Assembly (NCBI RefSeq): GCF_004886325.1
Contig: NZ_QXFN01000003.1
Coordinates: forward strand, 558,001 to 622,000
Direction of reading: 5' to 3'
Length of the DNA stretch: 64,000 nt
DNA from: Cellulomonas telluris
GTDB taxonomy: Bacteria > Actinomycetota > Actinomycetes > Actinomycetales > Cellulomonadaceae
Part shown: positions 8,416-17,262 of the stretch, one piece after another
Position numbering within the stretch: position 1 is the first letter of the stretch
How the letters are laid out: the number at the start of each line of letters is the position of its first letter
Notes under the pieces: model-generated
Told to the model about the DNA's origin: nothing
The model's input: the letters and a program-made list of their open reading frames with translations, nothing else
Databases searched by the model: none
Translations under genes and position numbers: made by a program

Positions 8416-9555
8416 ATGAGGGTGGTGCTGGACGCGACCGCGGTCCCGGCCGACCGCGGCGGGGTCGGCCGCTACGTGGACGCGCTGGTGCCGGCGCTGC
8501 TACGCACGGGGGTGGACCTCGTGGTGGCGTGCCAGCCGCGGGACCTCGCGCTGTTCGCGGCCGCGGCACCCGGTGCCGACCTCGTGGCGGCGCCCGCGTC
8601 GGTCGTCCGTCGGCCGGCCCGGCTCGCCTGGGAGCAGCTGGGCCTTCCCCGGCTCGTGCGGGCGGTCGCCGCCGACGTCCTGCACAGCCCGCACTACACG
8701 ATGCCCGTCCGGCCGGGTGTGCCGACGGTCGTGACGCTGCACGACGCCACGTTCTTCAGCCACCCCGCTCTGCACTCGCCGCTCAAGCGGAGGTTCTTCA
8801 CCGCCGCGACGGTCCGTGCCGTGCGACGCGCCGACGCCCTCGTCGTCCCGTCGCAGGCCACCGGGCGGGAGGTGCGCCGGCACGCCGGCGGTGAGCCGGG
8901 TCTCTTCCACGTGGCCTACCACGGGGTGGACACCAGCCTGTTCCACGTCGTCGACGAGCACGAGCGGGCCCGGGTGCGCGCCACCCTGGGCGTCGACGGC
9001 GCGTACGTCGCGTTCCTCGGCACCCTCGAGCCGCGCAAGAACGTCCCGGCGCTCGTGCGCGGCTGGGCCGCTGCCGTGCACGACACGGTGGACCCGCCGG
9101 CCCTCGTCCTCGCCGGCGGGCGCGGCTGGGACGAGCAGGTGGCGCCGGCCGTGGAGCAGGTGCGACGCGAGCACCCGCACCTGCAGGTGCAGGTGCCCGG
9201 CTACCTCCCGCTCGAGCACCTGCCCGGGTACCTGGCCGGGGCGGAGGTCGTGGCCTACCCGAGCCTGGGCGAGGGGTTCGGCCTGCCCGTGCTGGAGGCC
9301 ATGGCCTGCGGCGCGGTCGTGCTGACGAGCCGTGAGCTGTCGCTGCCGGAGGTCGGTGGCGACGCGGTCGCGTACTGCGGCACCGACGAGGGGTCGATCG
9401 CCGCGTCCTTGCGCGCCCTCCTCGCAGACCCGGCACGTCGGCGGGCGCTGGCCGCTGCGGCGGTCGAGCGCGCCGCCACGTTCGACTGGGACGCGACCGC
9501 CCGCTCGCACGTGCGCGCCTACGAGGCCGCGGTGCGCGCAGGCGGGTCCCGCTGA
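8416..9555 (+). CDS. GT4-family glycosyltransferase
   Basis: 379 aa. ATG 8416 is preceded by a strong purine-rich site (GGAGG and GGAGGA). The N-terminus has the DRGGVGRY loop typical of mannosyl/rhamnosyl GT4 enzymes. The middle has LGTLEPRKN (about residue 198) and the C-terminal lobe has GEGFGLPVLEAMACG (about 283-297) with the EX7E glutamates. Expected to act at the inner face of the membrane in building a polysaccharide repeat unit; the transferred sugar is not determinable. It is transcribed divergently from the amidase gene and is followed 49 bp later by a GT2/DUF2304 pair. Confidence 0.9.
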   Translation: MRVVLDATAVPADRGGVGRYVDALVPALLRTGVDLVVACQPRDLALFAAAAPGADLVAAPASVVRRPARLAWEQLGLPRLVRAVAADVLHSPHYTMPVRPGVPTVVTLHDATFFSHPALHSPLKRRFFTAATVRAVRRADALVVPSQATGREVRRHAGGEPGLFHVAYHGVDTSLFHVVDEHERARVRATLGVDGAYVAFLGTLEPRKNVPALVRGWAAAVHDTVDPPALVLAGGRGWDEQVAPAVEQVRREHPHLQVQVPGYLPLEHLPGYLAGAEVVAYPSLGEGFGLPVLEAMACGAVVLTSRELSLPEVGGDAVAYCGTDEGSIAASLRALLADPARRRALAAAAVERAATFDWDATARSHVRAYEAAVRAGGSR

Positions 9556-9591
9556 CGCCGTGGGCGGCACGAGGGCGTCGCACGGCGCCGG

Positions 9592-9597
9592 TAGTCT
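9592..9597 (+). promoter_or_regulatory. -10 hexamer for leaderless GT2 mRNA
   Basis: TAGTCT, 7 nt before ATG 9605. No Shine-Dalgarno sequence is available. Confidence 0.55.
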
Positions 9598-9604
9598 GTG
9601 GGGC

Positions 9605-10348
9605 ATGTCAGATTCCAGCGACCCTCGGGTGCTGGTCGTTCTCCCGGCGTGGAACGAGGCCGCCTCCTTGACCGGGGTGCTCGCGGAGGTCCGTGCGCAC
9701 CTTCCGCGAGTCGGCATCCTGGTCGTCGACGACGGATCCCGGGACGCCACCGCGGACGTGGCGCGTGCCGCTGGGGTGGACGTCCTTCAGCTGCCCTTCA
9801 ACCTGGGTGTCGGCGGTGCCATGCGGGCCGGGTTCCGGTTCGCACGGGCCGAGGGCTACGACGCCGTCGTCCAGGTCGACGCCGACGGGCAGCACGACCC
9901 CGCCGACGTGCCTCGGCTGCTGGCCCCGCTGCTCGCCGGCGAGGCCGACGTCGTGCTGGGTGCGCGGTTCGCCGGCGTCGGGGCGTACTCCGCCCGCGGT
10001 CCGCGCCGCTGGGCGATGGGCCTGCTCTCGGTGGTCCTGTCACGGATCGCCCGCACCCGCCTGACCGACACCACGTCCGGCTTCCGTGCCTCGAACCGGC
10101 GCGCGATCGAGCTCTTCGCGCGCGAGTACCCTGCCGAGTACCTCGGTGACACCGTCGAGTCGCTCGTCATCGCCTGCCGGGCCAGGCTCCGGGTCACCCA
10201 GATCGGCGTCGAGATGCGCCAGCGCAGCGCAGGCGTGCCCTCGCACGGGCCGTTCAAGGCGGCGGTCTTCCTGGGACGAGCCGTCCTCGCCCTGGTCGTG
10301 GCGCTCTCGCGGCCCATGGTCCGCACGAGCGGGGAGGCGACGGCATGA
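9605..10348 (+). CDS. GT2 polyprenyl-phosphate glycosyltransferase
   Basis: 247 aa with a single GT-A domain: LPAWNEA at residues 12-18, VVDDGSRD (about 40-47) and the metal-binding DADGQHDP (about 93-100). The conserved DTTSGFRASNR follows at about 158-168. This is the dolichyl-phosphate mannosyltransferase-like class that charges polyprenyl phosphate with a sugar for use on the outer face of the membrane. It lacks C-terminal membrane helices of its own, consistent with the DUF2304 membrane partner encoded directly downstream with an ATGA overlap. Confidence 0.9.
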   Translation: MSDSSDPRVLVVLPAWNEAASLTGVLAEVRAHLPRVGILVVDDGSRDATADVARAAGVDVLQLPFNLGVGGAMRAGFRFARAEGYDAVVQVDADGQHDPADVPRLLAPLLAGEADVVLGARFAGVGAYSARGPRRWAMGLLSVVLSRIARTRLTDTTSGFRASNRRAIELFAREYPAEYLGDTVESLVIACRARLRVTQIGVEMRQRSAGVPSHGPFKAAVFLGRAVLALVVALSRPMVRTSGEATA

Positions 10349-10794
10349 GCGGCTACGCCTTCGCCGTGGGCGCCTGCGTGGCGCTCGTGGTGTTCCTCGT
10401 CGTGCTGCTGCGGACCCGGAGGCTGCGCGAGAAGTACGCGGTGACGTGGATCCTGCTCGGGTCCGGCGTCGTGGTGCTCGCGGCCTTCCCGCGCACCGCC
10501 GAGACGCTCGCCTCGGCCGTCGGGGTGCAGACGCCGAGCAACCTGCTGTTCGCGATCGCGCTGATGGTGCTCCTGCTCGTCTGCATCCAGCTCAGCGTCG
10601 AGATCACGGGGCTCGAGGAGGAGACCCGCACGCTCGCGGAGGAGGTCGCGCTGCTGCGCCTCGACGTCGAGCGTGCGCTCCGCAAGCAGGAGGACCGTCG
10701 CTCCGACGGCCCGACGGCGTCGCCCGTGGTCGACGGCACGCCCCTCGAGGCGCGTCGACACCCGGTGCTCGGCGAACCCGTGTCCGGCGACTGA
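10345..10794 (+). CDS. DUF2304 family membrane protein
   Basis: 149 aa. Three hydrophobic segments (about residues 4-24, 34-52 and 65-85) with a conserved REKYAVTWIL loop are followed by a charged coiled-coil-like tail (about 88-120) and a disordered C-terminus. DUF2304 proteins typically sit next to DPM1-like GT2 genes and are presumed to anchor them; the function is not established biochemically. Translation is coupled to the upstream GT2 (ATGA at 10345-10348). Confidence 0.87.
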   Translation: MSGYAFAVGACVALVVFLVVLLRTRRLREKYAVTWILLGSGVVVLAAFPRTAETLASAVGVQTPSNLLFAIALMVLLLVCIQLSVEITGLEEETRTLAEEVALLRLDVERALRKQEDRRSDGPTASPVVDGTPLEARRHPVLGEPVSGD

Positions 10795-10804
10795 GGGCGA
10801 CACC

Positions 10805-11692
10805 GTGCTCGTCGACCTCGTCGTGCCCTACTGGGGCGACCCCGAGTACCTGCGCGAGACGGTCGCGAGCGTGCTCGCCCAGAGCGACCCGCGATGGCGG
10901 CTGACGGTCGTCGACGACTGCTACCCGGACGCGTGGGCGGGGGACTACCTCCGGGGCCTGGGTGATCCTCGGGTCCACTACGTCCGCAACGAGGTCAACC
11001 GCGGCATCGCGGCCGTCTTCCAGCAGTGCGTCGACCTCGCGACGGCCGAGGTCGTCGCGATGCCCGGGTGTGACGACGTGCTCCTGCCCGACTACGTCGC
11101 GGTCGTGCTGTCGGCGTTCGAGCGGTTCGAGCACGTCGACGTCGTCCAGCCCGGTGTGCGGGTGGTGGACGAGCGGGGGCGGCGGGTGCGTCCGCTCGTG
11201 GACGAGGTGAAGCAGCGCGTCGTGCGGCCGCGTGCGTCCGAGCCGCGGGTGCTCTCGGGCGAGCCGCTGGCGGTGAGCCTCCTGCACGGCGACTGGTTGT
11301 ACTGGCCGTCGCTCGCGTTCCGGCGCGAGAGCGTGCAGGCCGTCCGGTTCCGGACCGACCTGCCCATCGCGCTCGACCTGGCGCTCGTGCTCGACCTTGT
11401 CCGCGCGGGTGCGCAGCTGCTGCTGGAGCCGACCGAGTGCTTCGCCTACCGGCGGCACGTCGCGAGCGCGTCGTCGGAGGCGGCATCCGGCGGGGGGCGT
11501 TTCGGCGACGAGCGGGACTTCTTCGAGGAGGCCGCCCGGGACGTCGAGCAGCTCGGCTGGCGGCGGGCCGCGCGAGCGGCACGCCTGCACGTCACCTCTC
11601 GGGCGCACGCCCTGACGCTGCTGCCGCGTGCGGTGGCCCGGCGCGACGCGGCCGCGGCGCGGGCGCTGCTGCGCCACGCGGTCCGCCCCTGA
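10805..11692 (+). CDS. GT2-family glycosyltransferase
   Basis: 295 aa. GTG 10805 lies 10 nt after the DUF2304 stop; the frame is open further upstream, but the family N-terminus VDLVVPYWGDPEYL begins here. Residues about 1-110 are the GT-A nucleotide-binding half with TVVDDCYPD and AMPGCDDVLLPDY (the DxD-like segment is CDD). The C-terminal half has a HGDWLYWPSLAFRRE acceptor-side segment and an Arg-rich tail. Probably a polysaccharide side-chain or backbone transferase; donor unknown. Last gene of the rightward run before a hairpin terminator. Confidence 0.86.
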   Translation: MLVDLVVPYWGDPEYLRETVASVLAQSDPRWRLTVVDDCYPDAWAGDYLRGLGDPRVHYVRNEVNRGIAAVFQQCVDLATAEVVAMPGCDDVLLPDYVAVVLSAFERFEHVDVVQPGVRVVDERGRRVRPLVDEVKQRVVRPRASEPRVLSGEPLAVSLLHGDWLYWPSLAFRRESVQAVRFRTDLPIALDLALVLDLVRAGAQLLLEPTECFAYRRHVASASSEAASGGGRFGDERDFFEEAARDVEQLGWRRAARAARLHVTSRAHALTLLPRAVARRDAAAARALLRHAVRP

Positions 11693-11701
11693 CTTGCTCC
11701 C

Positions 11702-11723
11702 GCGTCGCCGACGGAGGCGACGC
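11702..11723 (+). terminator. Hairpin terminator between convergent GT2 genes
   Basis: Perfect 8-bp stem GCGTCGCC/GGCGACGC with a 6-nt loop, 10 nt after the stop at 11692 and in the convergent gap. No U-tract, as is common in high-GC genomes; it could serve either direction. Confidence 0.55.
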
Positions 11724-11863
11724 AGCGCACGCCGGGCGTCGCCGGTCGACGTGAACCACGGGTCGTGCGACGAGCAGGAACGACGGGAGCGGGCGCCCGC
11801 ACGTCCTGGCGACCGTGCCCTCGGTCGAGGCGTCGTCGGCGGCCACCCGGCTCCGCACGCCCG

Positions 11864-12625
11864 TCAGGCTCGCGCGCGGCCCCGCCGCACCAGCTCGAGC
11901 ACGGCCCGCACGAGCATGAACCGCGAGCGGAGCACGAGGCGCAGTCCCCGGGGACGGTCCGGGCTGGCGTTGTCGCCGTGGAACCGGCGACGCACCGACC
12001 GCAGCTCGAGGTGCCGCATGCGACCGAGGACGTTGCCGTAGAGGGCGATCCACAGGTCGTGCGACTCCTCGAGGAAGCCGGGGAACGGCAGGACCGTCGA
12101 GAGCGCCGACCGGCGCAGGGCCATCGCGCAGCCGTAGTACGGCCGGTTGCCCGCGAGCACCCCGACGACGTTGCGCAGCCGGCGGCGCGAGTGGGCCGCG
12201 CGCAGGTGCCAGTCGGCCTGCCCGTACGGCCCGCGGATGGCGTCGGGCCCGTCCAGCGTCGCGAGGTTCGTGGCGACGACGTCCGCGCCCGCGTCGAGCG
12301 CCGCCGTCATCGCCGCGAGCCGACCCTCCACCCAGACGTCGTCCTGGTCCGCCAGGACGACGTGCTCGCCTCGGGCCAACCGGAGCGCGTGCTCGAAGGT
12401 GCGGACGTAGCCACGGTTGGCCTGCTGCACCTCGATGCGCACGCGCGGGTCGCCCAGGGCGCGGAGCGCCGCGACGGTGCCGTCCTGCGAGGCGTCGTCG
12501 ACGACCACGAGCTCGTCGTCGGGGCCGAGCTGCGCGAGCACCGATGCGACCTGCTCCGCCACCCACGCCTCGCCGTTGTAGGTGGCCATGCACACGCTGA
12601 CGGGGACGTGGGCGGCAGTGGTCAC
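11864..12625 (-). CDS. GT2-family glycosyltransferase (rhamnosyltransferase-like)
   Basis: 253 aa from GTG 12625, which overlaps the flippase stop as GTGA and has GGAG upstream. It begins VSVCMATYNGE (about residues 9-19), with VVVDDASQDGT (about 42-52) and the diagnostic LADQDDVW (about 92-99). The C-terminal part contains GCAMALRR and FLEESHDLWIAL. This architecture is typical of GT2 enzymes that add rhamnose or related sugars in O-antigen-like polymers; the donor assignment is tentative. Translation is coupled to the flippase gene. Confidence 0.88.
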   Translation of the reverse strand: MTTAAHVPVSVCMATYNGEAWVAEQVASVLAQLGPDDELVVVDDASQDGTVAALRALGDPRVRIEVQQANRGYVRTFEHALRLARGEHVVLADQDDVWVEGRLAAMTAALDAGADVVATNLATLDGPDAIRGPYGQADWHLRAAHSRRRLRNVVGVLAGNRPYYGCAMALRRSALSTVLPFPGFLEESHDLWIALYGNVLGRMRHLELRSVRRRFHGDNASPDRPRGLRLVLRSRFMLVRAVLELVRRGRARA

Positions 12626-13944
12626 GCGAGCTCCTGCGGGGGCGAGGGGGGACTCTGGACGCCGTCGGCGGGCCCCGGCGGCCGACGCAGCGCCAGCAGG
12701 TGCACGCCGATGCCGACGAGGGGCGCCACGACGAGGGCGACCACAGCGCGGGACTCGAGGGGGAGGGGCAGCACGAGCACGACGAGGGCGACCCCGACGG
12801 CCACCGCCCAGCCGCCGAGGAACGCGCCGTGGCGCGCGAGGGCCTGGCAGACGGCCCCGGTGAGCGTGAGCAGGGCCAGCCCGGTCGCCCCCAGCGTGAG
12901 TCCGGCGAGGACGGCGCCGCCCAGCCGGTAGTCCGGGCTGTCGCCGACCAGCGCGAGGAGCCAGGGTCCGACCGCCCACGCGGCGACCGCTCCCACCGCG
13001 CCGACGGCGACGACCGCCCGGGCGACGGGCAGCAGTGCGCGCAGGCCACGGTCCCGGTGCCGCACGACGTGCGCGACGGCTACGCCCTGGTAGGCGTTGA
13101 GCGGGATCATGAGGGGCGCTCGCGTCAGCGTCAGCGCGAGGATGAGCGGTGCCGCGAGGGCGTACTCGGCCGTCGGGGTCGTCACCGCGAGGAGCGTGGG
13201 GAACCCGACGACCAGCAGCGCGCTCGCGCCGGTGGCCGCTGACGCAGCCCCGAGGCGGCGCAGGTAGGCGCCGAGCGGGACGTCGGCACGTGTCGAGAAG
13301 GCGGCTCGGGACGCGGGGGAGAGCAGCAGGAGTGCGGCCCAGGTGAACGCGGCCGCGACCGCGCCCGCCCCGGCACCGACCACGGATCCGGTCGTGACGG
13401 CCACGGCGGCGACGAGCAGGAGGCGCACGGCCGAGTCCGCCGCGATCAGCCGGGAGTAGACCGCCCACCGCTGCGTCCCGGCCAGCGCGCCGACCAGCAC
13501 GGAGTGCACGGCGTAGCCCGCGACGCCGAGCGCCACCAGCAGTGCGAACGGCAGGGCGGCCCGGGGGAACACGGCCGGTCCCCACAGCGGCGCGGCCGCT
13601 GCGACGAGCGCACCGACGAGGACGCCCACGCACGCACCCACCGTCCCGACCGAGGCGGTGCGGCGAGCGCCGGCCGCGCCGTGCGTCGTGGTCGCGGTGA
13701 CGGCGCGCGTGGTCTCGAGCGAGATCCCCGACAGCAGGCCGAAGCAGACGAACAGCGCGGACCAGAAGGTGAGGAAGACGGTGGTCTCGGCGGTGTCCCC
13801 GAGCACCCGTGGTGCACCGGCGACGATGAGCGTCGACGAGCCCGCAGCGATCGCGGAGGCGATCGCGACGCCCGTGGCGTCGGCCCTGCCGATCGTGGGT
13901 GCGGCCCCCACGGGGGGCCGCCCCGCCGGGTCGGGCTGGCTCAC
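12622..13944 (-). CDS. Oligosaccharide flippase family protein (MOP superfamily)
   Basis: 440 aa, almost entirely hydrophobic, with about 12 predicted membrane spans between residues 25 and 425 and a short Pro-rich tail. Composition and span number fit Wzx/MurJ-like flippases of the MOP superfamily, which move lipid-linked glycans across the cytoplasmic membrane. GTG 13944 is preceded by AGGGAG at good spacing. It stands between glycosyltransferases, supporting export of the polymer they build. Specific substrate unknown. Confidence 0.82.
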   Translation of the reverse strand: MSQPDPAGRPPVGAAPTIGRADATGVAIASAIAAGSSTLIVAGAPRVLGDTAETTVFLTFWSALFVCFGLLSGISLETTRAVTATTTHGAAGARRTASVGTVGACVGVLVGALVAAAAPLWGPAVFPRAALPFALLVALGVAGYAVHSVLVGALAGTQRWAVYSRLIAADSAVRLLLVAAVAVTTGSVVGAGAGAVAAAFTWAALLLLSPASRAAFSTRADVPLGAYLRRLGAASAATGASALLVVGFPTLLAVTTPTAEYALAAPLILALTLTRAPLMIPLNAYQGVAVAHVVRHRDRGLRALLPVARAVVAVGAVGAVAAWAVGPWLLALVGDSPDYRLGGAVLAGLTLGATGLALLTLTGAVCQALARHGAFLGGWAVAVGVALVVLVLPLPLESRAVVALVVAPLVGIGVHLLALRRPPGPADGVQSPPSPPQELA

Positions 13945-14030
13945 GTCGCTCCCTGTCGGACCGGGCGCGGTCGAGCTCGCCGACCGCGGTGCCCGCGGCG
14001 CGGGCCGGCGGCTAGTGTACGTTGACCCGC

Positions 14031-14933
14031 GTGCCCGACCGCGTCGCCGGCGGTGACGCAGGCGCCACGACGCAGGTCGTGGCGGTCGTCACCGCCTTCC
14101 AGCCGGACGACGGCCTCCTGGAGGTCGTCCGCAGCGTCGGCCCCCAGGTGGACCGGGTGGTCGTCGTGGACGACGGCAGCAGCGACGAGGCCGCGCCGGT
14201 GCTCGCACGGGCGGCGGAGGCGGGCGCGACGGTGCTGCGGCAGGGCGCGAACCTCGGGATCGGTGCCGCCCTGAACGCCGGCCTGCGCGCTGCGGGCGAC
14301 GCCGACGTGCTGACGCTCGACCAGGACTCGCGCGTACCGGCGGGCTACGTCGCGGCGCTGCGGGCCGCGCTCGACGCGGCCCGTGCGGCCGGTGTCGCCG
14401 TCGGCATGGTGGGCCCTGGCCGGGCGACCGGTGTGCGCGCCGCGGCGGCGGCGCCCGGAGCTGCGTCCGACGTGGTGGAGGGACGCGAGCCGATCCAGTC
14501 CGGCCTCCTGCTGCCTGCCGACGCGCTCGCGGCCCTCGGCCCGTTCGACGCCGCGCTCTTCATCGACGGCGTCGACACCGAGTACTGGCTCCGCGCTCGC
14601 GCGGCCGGGTTCCGCGCGGTCGTCGCACCGGGTACCCAGCTCGAGCACCGGCTCGGCCGGGCGCACGAGGTCCGGCTCGCCGGCCGGCGGCTCGCCGTCA
14701 CCCATGCCGCGATCTTCCGGTACTACTACATCGCCCGGAACCGCGTGGTGCTCGTGCGCCGGTACGGGCGGCGCGAGCCGGTCTGGGCGCTCGGCGCGGT
14801 CGTGCGTGACGTGCGCCACCTCGCGATCACCTGCGTCCTGGTGCCCGGGCGACTGGCGCGCCTGCGAGAGACGGCCGCGGGGCTGCGCGACGGGGCGCGG
14901 GGCCGCACCGGTCGACGTCCGCCGCGCCGCTGA
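14031..14933 (+). CDS. GT2-family glycosyltransferase (rhamnosyltransferase-like)
   Basis: 300 aa from GTG 14031; an alternative TTG lies at 14022. A TAGTGT hexamer at 14013-14018 places the likely transcription start after the TTG, which favours GTG. Motifs: VVTAFQPDDGL near the N-terminus, VVVDDGSSDE, and LTLDQDSRVP (about residue 96), the DQDS form characteristic of dTDP-rhamnosyl transferases. It also has a late DGVDTEYWLRARAAG acceptor-side segment and a basic amphipathic C-terminus. It probably uses dTDP-L-rhamnose made by the rml genes 2-5 kb away. Divergent from the flippase. Confidence 0.87.
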   Translation: MPDRVAGGDAGATTQVVAVVTAFQPDDGLLEVVRSVGPQVDRVVVVDDGSSDEAAPVLARAAEAGATVLRQGANLGIGAALNAGLRAAGDADVLTLDQDSRVPAGYVAALRAALDAARAAGVAVGMVGPGRATGVRAAAAAPGAASDVVEGREPIQSGLLLPADALAALGPFDAALFIDGVDTEYWLRARAAGFRAVVAPGTQLEHRLGRAHEVRLAGRRLAVTHAAIFRYYYIARNRVVLVRRYGRREPVWALGAVVRDVRHLAITCVLVPGRLARLRETAAGLRDGARGRTGRRPPRR

Positions 14934-14972
14934 CCCGGACGCCCCAGGCCCTCGCGCCGGGGCACGTGCGCG

Positions 14973-16424
14973 TCACGGGACGAGCATCCACCCCAGCACG
15001 GCGAGGTACAGCGTCACGCCTGCGAGCCCCACGACCAGACGCGCGGCACGGCTGCGGAGCGTGGCCGCTGCGATGGCCAGGCCCGCAGGGACCAGCGTGA
15101 GGGCGTAGCGGCCGGGGATCGGCACGAACATCCCCTGGGACACGTACGAGAAGGTGATGATGAGCGGCGCGCCGACGACGCCGACGACGAGCAGCGACAC
15201 CGCCAGCGTGCGGGTGGTGCGCGGCACGCGGTCCGTGAGGAAGGCCGCCGCGAAGGTCCCAGCGAACGCCACCATGCCGACCAGGTTCTGCACCACGGGC
15301 CCGATGAACGGGGTGGTGACCCACCAGCCCGGCGCGTACAGGACGTTGAGGAAGACGCCGATGTGCTCGACCGTCTGCAGCGTGGGGAAGGTGTCGGCCC
15401 GCACCCGTTCCGCCATCGAGACGCCCTCGCTCGAGGCCACGGCGTTCGCACTGCTGAACAGGACGTACCCGATCGCGCCGGCGAGCGCCACGGCGGACAC
15501 GACGGTGACGAGGGCCGCGGACTGCCCCACGGACGGCCCGCGCCGACCGGGGACGTCGCGACCGGGCCGCTCCTCTCCGGCCTCGTCGCGCGGCCACGCG
15601 AGACGCTGGACGAGGCGCAGCACGACGTACAGGGCGACGAGGACCACGACGATGACGTTGAGCGCCTTCAGCGCGACGACCGCGAGGGCCAGCAGCGCGG
15701 GGAGCCAGAGCCGCCGCACGCCGGGCCGCTGCTCCCACCACAGCACGGACCACACCAGGGAGGCGCCCGCGAGCAGCGCCGCCGCGTCGGGCGTGACGGT
15801 GGCGGACGGCAGGACGACGTTCGGCGTCGCGGCCCCCGCCAGCAGCAGCCCCGCGGTCGGGTAGGGGTGCGCCCCGAGCCGGCGCGCCACCAGCAGCGTC
15901 ATGACCAGGCCCGCGCCCAGCCACAGGCCCCCCACCAGCCGGGCGGCGGTGACGAGCGACTCCATCCCGGTCACGGCCTGCAGCGGCATCGCGACGGCCT
16001 TCGTCAGCGTGTAGTACAACGGCGTGTAGATCGCCGCCGTGTTCGTCCCGAGCTCCTGGAAGTCGTCGGGGTCGTACGTGGCCGTCTCCGAGCAGGGCGG
16101 CGCCGGGTAGTTGGGCAGGGTGCGGCAGGCCTGCTCGCGCATGGCGTCCTGCTCGACCTTCTCGCCGTTGCGGACGACCTCCGGCGCCTTGTAGAGGTAG
16201 TCGATGTGCTGGAGCTCGTCGACGGGGCTCAGCTCGGAGTAGTGCCGGACGTGCGTGGCGCTGAGCGCGAGGGCGCCGAGCAGCACCACCACGGCGGCGA
16301 CCAGCGTCGGTCGCCGGGACAGCAGGTCCGAGACGGTCCGTCGAAGTCCCGTGGACCGGCGGTCCTGCCGGGTCTCCTCGTGCACCCCGGACGCCGTCGC
16401 CCCGGTCGTGGACCTACCGCTCAC
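14973..16424 (-). CDS. DUF2142 multi-spanning membrane protein
   Basis: 483 aa from GTG 16424 (GAGAGGGG upstream). A cytoplasmic N-terminus of about 40 aa precedes the first span. A large extracellular loop with SPVDELQHIDYLYK (about residues 66-79) and two cysteines (RTLPNYPAPPC region) is followed by about 10 more membrane spans. The acidic D-E-x-x-H motif in the first periplasmic loop recalls GT-C-type membrane glycosyltransferases, to which DUF2142 is usually compared. It may transfer a sugar from polyprenyl phosphate on the outer face, in line with the GT2/DUF2304 pair nearby; this role is inference. Confidence 0.8.
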   Translation of the reverse strand: MSGRSTTGATASGVHEETRQDRRSTGLRRTVSDLLSRRPTLVAAVVVLLGALALSATHVRHYSELSPVDELQHIDYLYKAPEVVRNGEKVEQDAMREQACRTLPNYPAPPCSETATYDPDDFQELGTNTAAIYTPLYYTLTKAVAMPLQAVTGMESLVTAARLVGGLWLGAGLVMTLLVARRLGAHPYPTAGLLLAGAATPNVVLPSATVTPDAAALLAGASLVWSVLWWEQRPGVRRLWLPALLALAVVALKALNVIVVVLVALYVVLRLVQRLAWPRDEAGEERPGRDVPGRRGPSVGQSAALVTVVSAVALAGAIGYVLFSSANAVASSEGVSMAERVRADTFPTLQTVEHIGVFLNVLYAPGWWVTTPFIGPVVQNLVGMVAFAGTFAAAFLTDRVPRTTRTLAVSLLVVGVVGAPLIITFSYVSQGMFVPIPGRYALTLVPAGLAIAAATLRSRAARLVVGLAGVTLYLAVLGWMLVP

Positions 16425-16447
16425 GGGACGAGGCCCCTCTCTGGTGT

Positions 16448-16480
16448 GTCGCGCGGCCGGACGGGCGCCGGCCGCGCGAC
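16448..16480. repeat. 13-bp perfect inverted repeat before DUF2142 gene
   Basis: Arms 16448-16460 and 16468-16480 (GTCGCGCGGCCGG and its complement) around 7 nt. It lies between rmlC's end and the DUF2142 start. A minus-strand -10-like TAGCCT at 16486-16481 would place the transcript start inside the right arm, so this may be an operator, or it may be the rmlC terminator. Confidence 0.7.
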
Positions 16481-16518
16481 AGGCTACTGCAGGCGGCCCC
16501 ACCGGCCCGACGCCCGCG

Positions 16519-16533
16519 CCTCCCCGCGGGAGG
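16519..16533 (-). terminator. Short hairpin after rmlC
   Basis: CCTCCC/GGGAGG stem with a 3-nt loop, 40 nt beyond the rmlC stop. Weak by itself; the larger inverted repeat at 16448-16480 may do the work. Confidence 0.3.
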
Positions 16534-16572
16534 GGCGGCGCGGTCGTCCACGAGGGCGGTCCGACCGGGTGG

Positions 16573-17202
16573 TCAGTGGCCGGTGTCGGCGCGCAGCGAG
16601 TCGACGTAGCCGCGCACGACGTCGTCGAGCGGCAGCAGCCCCTGGTCGCGCGCCTGGGCGAGCGTCGGCGCGTCCGCGTCCTTCGCGGACAGCTGCGGGG
16701 AGATGGGGCGCCCCTGCCGGTCCTGCGACGGCCACTCGATCCCGAGCTCGGGGTCGAGCGGGTGGATGCCGTGCTCCCGGCCCGGCGAGTAGCCGGTCGA
16801 GCACAGGTAGAGCACGGTCGAGCCGTCCTCGAGGGACATGAAGGCGTGGCCCAGCCCCTCGCCGAGGTAGATCGCGCGGCGGTCGACGTCGTCGAGCAGC
16901 ACGGCGTCCCACCGGCCGAAGGTGGGCGACCCGACCCGGATGTCGACCACCACGTCGAGCACGGCACCGGAGGCGCAGGTCACGTACTTCGCCTGCCCGG
17001 GGGGCACGTCGGCGAAGTGGATCCCCCGCAGGACGCCGGCCGCCGACACCGAGCAGTTCGCCTGCTGCAGGTCGAACCGGTGCCCCGTCGCCTCGACGAA
17101 CGCCGCGGAGGTGAAGTACTCGAGGAAGACGCCTCGAGGATCGCCGTGCTGCTGGGGCGTGATCTCCCACGCACCGGGGACGCTGAGCTCGCGGTACTGC
17201 AC
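16573..17202 (-). CDS. rmlC: dTDP-4-dehydrorhamnose 3,5-epimerase
   Basis: 209 aa, the usual size. It converts dTDP-4-keto-6-deoxyglucose to dTDP-4-keto-L-rhamnose (third step of dTDP-L-rhamnose synthesis, cytoplasm). The cupin core shows GDPRGVFLEYF near residue 20, QQANCSVS, and the catalytic-His segment GVLRGIHFADVPPGQAKYV (about 58-76), then GEGLGHAFMSLED and LCSTGYSPGREHGI. GTG 17202 has GGAGG 8 nt upstream. It is transcribed divergently from rmlD through paired -10 elements. Confidence 0.95.
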   Translation of the reverse strand: MQYRELSVPGAWEITPQQHGDPRGVFLEYFTSAAFVEATGHRFDLQQANCSVSAAGVLRGIHFADVPPGQAKYVTCASGAVLDVVVDIRVGSPTFGRWDAVLLDDVDRRAIYLGEGLGHAFMSLEDGSTVLYLCSTGYSPGREHGIHPLDPELGIEWPSQDRQGRPISPQLSAKDADAPTLAQARDQGLLPLDDVVRGYVDSLRADTGH

Positions 17203-17234
17203 GTGTGGTTCCTCCAAGGTCGGGCGGCCGGTCC

Positions 17235-17240
17235 ACCCTA
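17235..17240 (-). promoter_or_regulatory. -10 hexamer of rmlC promoter
   Basis: TAGGGT on the minus strand. It implies a leader of roughly 25 nt carrying the GGAGG site of rmlC. Confidence 0.5.
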
Positions 17241-17256
17241 CCGACGACGCGCTGAG

Positions 17257-17262
17257 TAGGGT
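17257..17262 (+). promoter_or_regulatory. -10 hexamer of rmlD promoter
   Basis: TAGGGT on the plus strand, 16 bp from the rmlC -10, so the two -35 regions overlap. The leader carries AGAAGGAG before GTG 17296. Confidence 0.5.
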
